From the NCBI GenBank assembly GCA_024231375.1, contig JAAEQP010001271.1, positions 1 to 7,971 on the forward strand: DNA of 7,971 nt. The letters run 5' to 3'. The first letter of the stretch is position 1. Each line of letters starts with the position of its first letter. A program made the position numbers and the translations under genes. Of this stretch, positions 4,555 through 7,971 are shown piece after piece. The notes beneath the pieces were generated by a model, which did not search any database, was not told the DNA's origin, and worked only from the letters and a program-made list of their open reading frames with translations. This stretch comes from a bacterium. Lineage in GTDB: Bacteria; Hydrogenedentota; Hydrogenedentia; Hydrogenedentiales; SLHB01.

Positions 4555-5946
4555 CTGAGTCCCTACGCGAAATGGTTCGGCGCCGTGGCCCTGTGCGCTG
4601 TCACCCTTGTCATCCTGTGGCCGTCGAAAGCCGGTTCACCGGAAGAACAGGAAGCACTGCGCCAGGCGAGGACCGTCATCGTCTACTGGGACCGCCATTC
4701 GGGCCACGAACACGAGGCTCGGCGTGTCCTCATCGACGAGTTCAACCAATCGCAGGATGCCGTGTATGTCCGCGCCCTGCCAGTAGGTTACGACGCCTCC
4801 ATGCAGAAACTGTTGACCGCCATCGCCGGAGGCTGCGCGCCCGATATCTGCGGCATGGATGGCACGATTCTGGCCCAACTGTCCGCTCAGGGCTGCTTCT
4901 CTCCGCTCAACGACTTGACCGAGTCGGACCCCCACCTCGGCAGGGACGCCTTCTTCCCGAATTGCTGGGATGCCGTGGTTCAGGACGGCAACGCGTACGG
5001 GATCCCGACGACTCAGGACACCTACTGCCTGTTGTGGAACAAGGACGCTTTCCGCAAGGCGGGCCTCGACCCCGAACGTCCGCCTCGCACCTTCGCCGAA
5101 CTGGATGCCTACGCCGCGAAGCTGACAATCCAGGATGAAACGGGCATCAAACAGGCCGGTTTCCTGCCGTGGCAGTCGTGGGACCACACGTACATGATCG
5201 GCATGCTCTTCGGCGGGACCTGGTTCGACGAAGCCGCCGACCGCATGGTCTGCGTGGACGACCCGAGCATCCTGCGATCGCTCAACTGGCAGCGCAGCTA
5301 CGCCATCGACCCCGAATCCGACGACAACCCGCCTCAGGCGCTTGACCCGACGAAGACCAGTACCTTCTCCAAGAGCTTTGGCTCCTACATGAGTGCCAAC
5401 AACCAGTTCTACACGGGCAAAGTCGCCATGATTCTCGAGGGCGAGTGGCAATGCACGTTCATCCCGAAGTACGCGCCCGACCTCGACTGGGGCGTCGCGC
5501 CTGTTCCGGTGCCGGAAGGCGCCGACCCCGTGGCGTGGAGTCCCACAAGCATCGCGGATGCCGTGCCCACGGGCTGCCGCAACCGTGAAGCCGTCTACAC
5601 GTTCTTGCGGTGGTTCCACACACCCAGGCCTGACGGGCGGCCATCGCCGGCCAGCGACTACTGCCACGCCATTCACAACATCCCCGTGCGCCCGTCCGAG
5701 GCGACGCAGGAGCGGTTCATCAACGACCCCAAGTTCAAGATGTTCGTGGACTCCCTCCTGACCCGGCGCATCGCCAGCGCGCCTGTCATGCCCGTAACCC
5801 AGTTCATGAACGACGAAGTCGAGCGTCTGCGCGCGTACGTGACCACGTATCAGATGACGCCCGAGGACATGCTAACCGAGCTCGAGGACAAGGTGAATGC
5901 CGAGTTGCGCCGTCAGCGCTTCTTCATCGAGAGGAGCCGCCGATGA
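4555..5946 (+). CDS. Carbohydrate ABC transporter solute-binding protein (family 1 type)
   Basis: The extracytoplasmic receptor that would deliver a sugar to the permeases encoded next. The start chosen is CTG at 4555-4557, after an AGGAGGGGGGAG purine tract (4539-4550). It gives SPYAKW followed by a hydrophobic segment (residues 8-22), an export signal or membrane anchor. The first in-frame ATG (4801) would delete this and the first beta strand. From this start the protein has 463 residues. Family hallmarks are YGIPTTQDTYCLLWNKDAFR (148-167), PRTFAELDAYAAKL (177-190), GKVAMILEGEWQ (288-299) and PVPVPEG (316-322). There is no proper lipobox. Nine cysteines in the mature region are many for this class. 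The stop overlaps the next gene (ATGA). The substrate cannot be deduced. Confidence 0.9.
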   Translation: MSPYAKWFGAVALCAVTLVILWPSKAGSPEEQEALRQARTVIVYWDRHSGHEHEARRVLIDEFNQSQDAVYVRALPVGYDASMQKLLTAIAGGCAPDICGMDGTILAQLSAQGCFSPLNDLTESDPHLGRDAFFPNCWDAVVQDGNAYGIPTTQDTYCLLWNKDAFRKAGLDPERPPRTFAELDAYAAKLTIQDETGIKQAGFLPWQSWDHTYMIGMLFGGTWFDEAADRMVCVDDPSILRSLNWQRSYAIDPESDDNPPQALDPTKTSTFSKSFGSYMSANNQFYTGKVAMILEGEWQCTFIPKYAPDLDWGVAPVPVPEGADPVAWSPTSIADAVPTGCRNREAVYTFLRWFHTPRPDGRPSPASDYCHAIHNIPVRPSEATQERFINDPKFKMFVDSLLTRRIASAPVMPVTQFMNDEVERLRAYVTTYQMTPEDMLTELEDKVNAELRRQRFFIERSRR

Positions 5947-6836
5947 CCCGCATGGAACGGCGCAATCTCCGCAACGGACTGCTCTTTGCCTCTCCCTATC
6001 TCCTTGGGTTCTCCGTCTTCATGCTGTACCCGTTGCTCGCCAGCATCTGGTTCAGTTTCTGCCAGTACAATGTGATTCACCCGCCGGTTCCCATCGGTCT
6101 CGGAAACTTCCGCGAACTCTTCTTCGAGGATGATCGGTTCTGGACATCGCTTCTGAACACGCTCTACTACACCGCAATAGCCGTTCCCCTTGGTATGGTC
6201 GTGAGCGTAGGACTCGCCATACTGCTCCACCAGAAGGTGCGCGGTCAGGCTGTGTTTCGCACGCTCTTCTTCCTTCCCTCCATCGTGCCGATTGTGGCAT
6301 CGTCGGTCCTCTGGCTGTGGGTGCTGAACCCGGAAAGCGGCCTGCTCAACGGCATGTTGCGTGAGTTCATCGGCATCGACGGACTCGGTTGGATGGCCGA
6401 CCCGAAGTGGTCCAAACCCTCACTCATCCTGATGAGCCTGTGGGGCGTGGGCGGCGCCATGGTGATCTTTCTCGCCGGTCTCGCGGACGTGCCCTACGTG
6501 CTGTATGAGGTAGCCGACCTGGACGGCGCGGGATTGTGGGGCAAGTTCCGCAACGTTACGCTGCCCATGATCACACCCACCATTCTTTTCAACCTGGTCA
6601 TGGGCCTCATCATGTCGTTCCAGTACTTCACCCAGGCCTACGTGATGACGGGCGGACTGGGCGGGCCGCTCGACAGCACCCTGTTCTACTGCCTCTACCT
6701 CTACCGAATATCCTTCGTCTACCTGCGCATGGGCTACGCGTCCGCCATGGCGTGGATGCTGTTCATTGTCATTCTCGGGTCGACGCTGGCCGTGCTGGTG
6801 TCATCCAAACGATGGGTCTACTACCATGGCGAATAG
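5943..6836 (+). CDS. Sugar ABC transporter permease, MalF/UgpA type
   Basis: A 297-residue inner-membrane protein with six predicted membrane segments (roughly 12-37, 72-97, 105-128, 159-182, 211-235 and 264-288). The N-terminus RNGLLFASPYLLGFSVFMLY is the classic start of UgpA-like subunits. The cytoplasmic EAA loop, YEVADLDGAGLWGKFRNVTL (188-207) followed by PMI, is where the ATPase docks; the conserved Gly and LP are present. It pairs with the next permease to form the translocation channel. The ATG overlaps the stop of the binding-protein gene by four bases. A GAGGAG site at 5931-5936, 6 nt upstream, supports this start. Assignment to the CUT1 (oligosaccharide/glycerol-phosphate) group rests on sequence style; the substrate is unknown. 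Confidence 0.95.
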   Translation: MTRMERRNLRNGLLFASPYLLGFSVFMLYPLLASIWFSFCQYNVIHPPVPIGLGNFRELFFEDDRFWTSLLNTLYYTAIAVPLGMVVSVGLAILLHQKVRGQAVFRTLFFLPSIVPIVASSVLWLWVLNPESGLLNGMLREFIGIDGLGWMADPKWSKPSLILMSLWGVGGAMVIFLAGLADVPYVLYEVADLDGAGLWGKFRNVTLPMITPTILFNLVMGLIMSFQYFTQAYVMTGGLGGPLDSTLFYCLYLYRISFVYLRMGYASAMAWMLFIVILGSTLAVLVSSKRWVYYHGE

Positions 6837-7821
6837 CGAACGAATCCACAAGGCCATTGTGTTCGTCCTGCTGATCGCACTGTCCGCGGTGTTCGTGTCG
6901 CCCTTTGTGTGGATGCTGTCCACATCGCTCAAGCACGAGTCCCGCATCTTCCCCAAACCCGGCAAGCCGCCCCAGTGGATTCCCACCACCGAACACCTCG
7001 ACAACCAGGGCCGCCGGTATGTGACCTATGAGGGACAGACCGCCGTCGATCTCGGTCGCGACGAATCCGGCCGCCACCGCCTGCTTGCCGGAGATGAAGA
7101 AATCGTGGCCTGGGCCGAAGACTTCGAAGTGCAGGTACGCCTTGGTCTCCATTGGAACAACTACGTCCGCGCCTTCGAGATCATCGACTTCTCTGAGAAC
7201 CTGCGAAACACCCTGTTCATTTGTTTCTCCGTGGTGCTCGGCACCGCGTTCTCGTGTTCGCTGGTAGCTTACAGTTTCGCGCGGATTCCGTGGAAAGGCC
7301 GCAACGTCCTCTTCATCCTCTGTCTCGCGACCATGATGTTGCCCTACCAGGTGACGCTCATTCCCCTATTCGCCGTGTACAGCAAACTGCAGTGGGTCGG
7401 CACGTTCAAGCCACTCATCATCCCCTACCTGTTTGGTACGCCCTTCTACATCTTCCTGCTGCGCCAGTTCTTCATGGGCATTCCCCAGGATCTCAGCGCC
7501 GCGGCACGTATCGACGGCTGTTCGGAGTGGGGAATCTACGCCCGCATCGTGTTGCCCCTGTCCAAACCCGCCCTGGCCACCACGGCCCTGTTCATGTTCC
7601 TGTTCCAATGGGGCGACTTCCTGAACCCCCTCATCTACCTTCAGGACGACCGGCAATACACCCTGGCCATTGCCTTGCAGCAGTTCCAGAGCCAGCACGC
7701 CAGCGCGTGGGGTCCCCTCATGGCCATGTCGACCGTCATCACGATCCCCATCATCGTGTTGTTCTTCCTGGCCCAACGCACCTTCATCCAGGGCATCACG
7801 CTCTCCGGACTGAAGGGGTAA
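6826..7821 (+). CDS. Sugar ABC transporter permease, MalG/UgpE type, with a loop insertion
   Basis: A 331-residue second channel subunit. It shows the first membrane segment (9-31) ending in PFVWMLSTSLK, an EAA loop PQDLSAAARIDGCSEWGIYA (220-239) with the conserved Gly followed by IVLPLSKPAL, and the typical C-terminus QRTFIQGITLSGLKG. The start is ATG at 6826, overlapping the upstream permease by 11 bp; no clear ribosome-binding site is seen, so reinitiation is likely. An earlier in-frame ATG (6766) would add an unlikely N-terminus. The usual short link between PPQWIP (48-53) and the NNYVRAF helix (111-117) is expanded by about 50 residues. The insert is charged (YEGQTAVDLGRDESGRHRLL) and faces the outside. 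It lacks membrane character and keeps the frame, so it is not an obvious assembly error. Confidence 0.95.
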   Translation: MANSERIHKAIVFVLLIALSAVFVSPFVWMLSTSLKHESRIFPKPGKPPQWIPTTEHLDNQGRRYVTYEGQTAVDLGRDESGRHRLLAGDEEIVAWAEDFEVQVRLGLHWNNYVRAFEIIDFSENLRNTLFICFSVVLGTAFSCSLVAYSFARIPWKGRNVLFILCLATMMLPYQVTLIPLFAVYSKLQWVGTFKPLIIPYLFGTPFYIFLLRQFFMGIPQDLSAAARIDGCSEWGIYARIVLPLSKPALATTALFMFLFQWGDFLNPLIYLQDDRQYTLAIALQQFQSQHASAWGPLMAMSTVITIPIIVLFFLAQRTFIQGITLSGLKG

Positions 7822-7847
7822 GCTTCCTCGGCAACACACGCCGACCA

Positions 7848-7892
7848 ATCAGTCCGATCTGACCGATCAGTCCGATCCGACTGATCGGTGTG
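7848..7892 (+). repeat. Five tandem 9-bp units, consensus ATCNGNCCG
   Basis: The units read ATCAGTCCG, ATCTGACCG, ATCAGTCCG, ATCCGACTG and ATCGGTGTG, with the last two degraded. Units 1 and 3 are identical, so the array can also be read as an 18-bp period. It starts 27 bp after the stop of the second permease. Confidence 0.7.
7862..7889 (+). terminator. Hairpin behind the ABC operon, possible terminator
   Basis: ACCGATCAGTC (7862-7872) pairs with GACTGATCGGT (7879-7889): a perfect 11-bp stem and a 6-nt loop, formed by the tandem 9-bp units. It is 40 bp past the last stop codon. No T tract follows on either strand, so it may be an mRNA 3'-end stabiliser or a rho-assisted stop rather than a true intrinsic terminator. 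Confidence 0.4.
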
Positions 7893-7903
7893 ATTCCCCA
7901 TTG

Positions 7904-7919
7904 CCCCGCGGAGGCGGGG
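7904..7919. repeat. Short GC hairpin CCCCGC-GGAG-GCGGGG
   Basis: A 6-bp all-GC stem (7904-7909 with 7914-7919) with a 4-nt loop and no U tract. It may act with the preceding hairpin at the transcript end. The remaining bases to 7971 show no start codon with a ribosome-binding site and no recognisable feature. Confidence 0.4.
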
Positions 7920-7971
7920 ACCCGTCACCTGACAAAGAGCCGAAGGTTGCCGCACTGCACGCCGTCCTCCG

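Noticed and set aside
1..7971. CRISPR arrays, tRNA or rRNA genes, toxin-antitoxin or phage-defence modules.
   Set aside because: No regularly spaced repeats of suitable length, no cloverleaf or rRNA-like sequence, and no defence-type protein motif was seen on either strand.

Overview
The window is about 8 kb of GC-rich bacterial DNA. It holds five complete genes, the first 25 codons of a sixth, and three spacer regions rich in palindromes. The proteins look bacterial (MutL with a metal-binding endonuclease motif, MiaA, a lipoprotein signal peptide, a CUT1-type sugar ABC transporter). The phylum cannot be fixed from the sequence. Palindrome-rich spacers, 9-bp tandem repeats and a sugar transporter beside housekeeping repair genes would suit a Planctomycetota- or Hydrogenedentota-like genome, but that is only an impression.

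Layout from left to right. Positions 1-76 carry the start of a leftward gene, possibly helicase-like, with a strong sigma70-type promoter overlapped by a palindrome at 122-153. Positions 154-682 have no gene. They hold two inverted copies of a REP-like hairpin, a diverged direct repeat, and a 213-bp segment bounded by near-perfect inverted repeats that looks like a MITE. Positions 683-3501 are a leftward mutL-miaA operon with a 4-bp GTGA overlap and its own promoter at 3533-3562. Positions 3563-3792 hold an intrinsic terminator and smaller hairpins behind a leftward small lipoprotein gene (3793-4173). A 381-bp divergent regulatory region (4174-4554) separates that lipoprotein from a rightward three-gene operon (4555-7821): a solute-binding protein and two MalF/UgpA- and MalG/UgpE-type permeases, joined by 4-bp and 11-bp overlaps. 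The tail (7822-7971) contains tandem 9-bp repeats and hairpins but no gene.

How the genes work together: MutL (mismatch repair) and MiaA (tRNA A37 prenylation) are functionally unrelated but commonly paired. The ABC operon makes the binding protein and membrane channel of a carbohydrate importer. Its ATPase is not in the window and would have to be encoded elsewhere. The divergent lipoprotein could be linked to the transporter only by shared regulation, which is unproven.

I did not find a clearly new system. The points most worth checking are the covarying inverted REP pair, the MITE-like element, the roughly 50-residue insertion in the second permease, the non-ATG (CTG) start of the binding protein, and the palindromes in the two regulatory regions.
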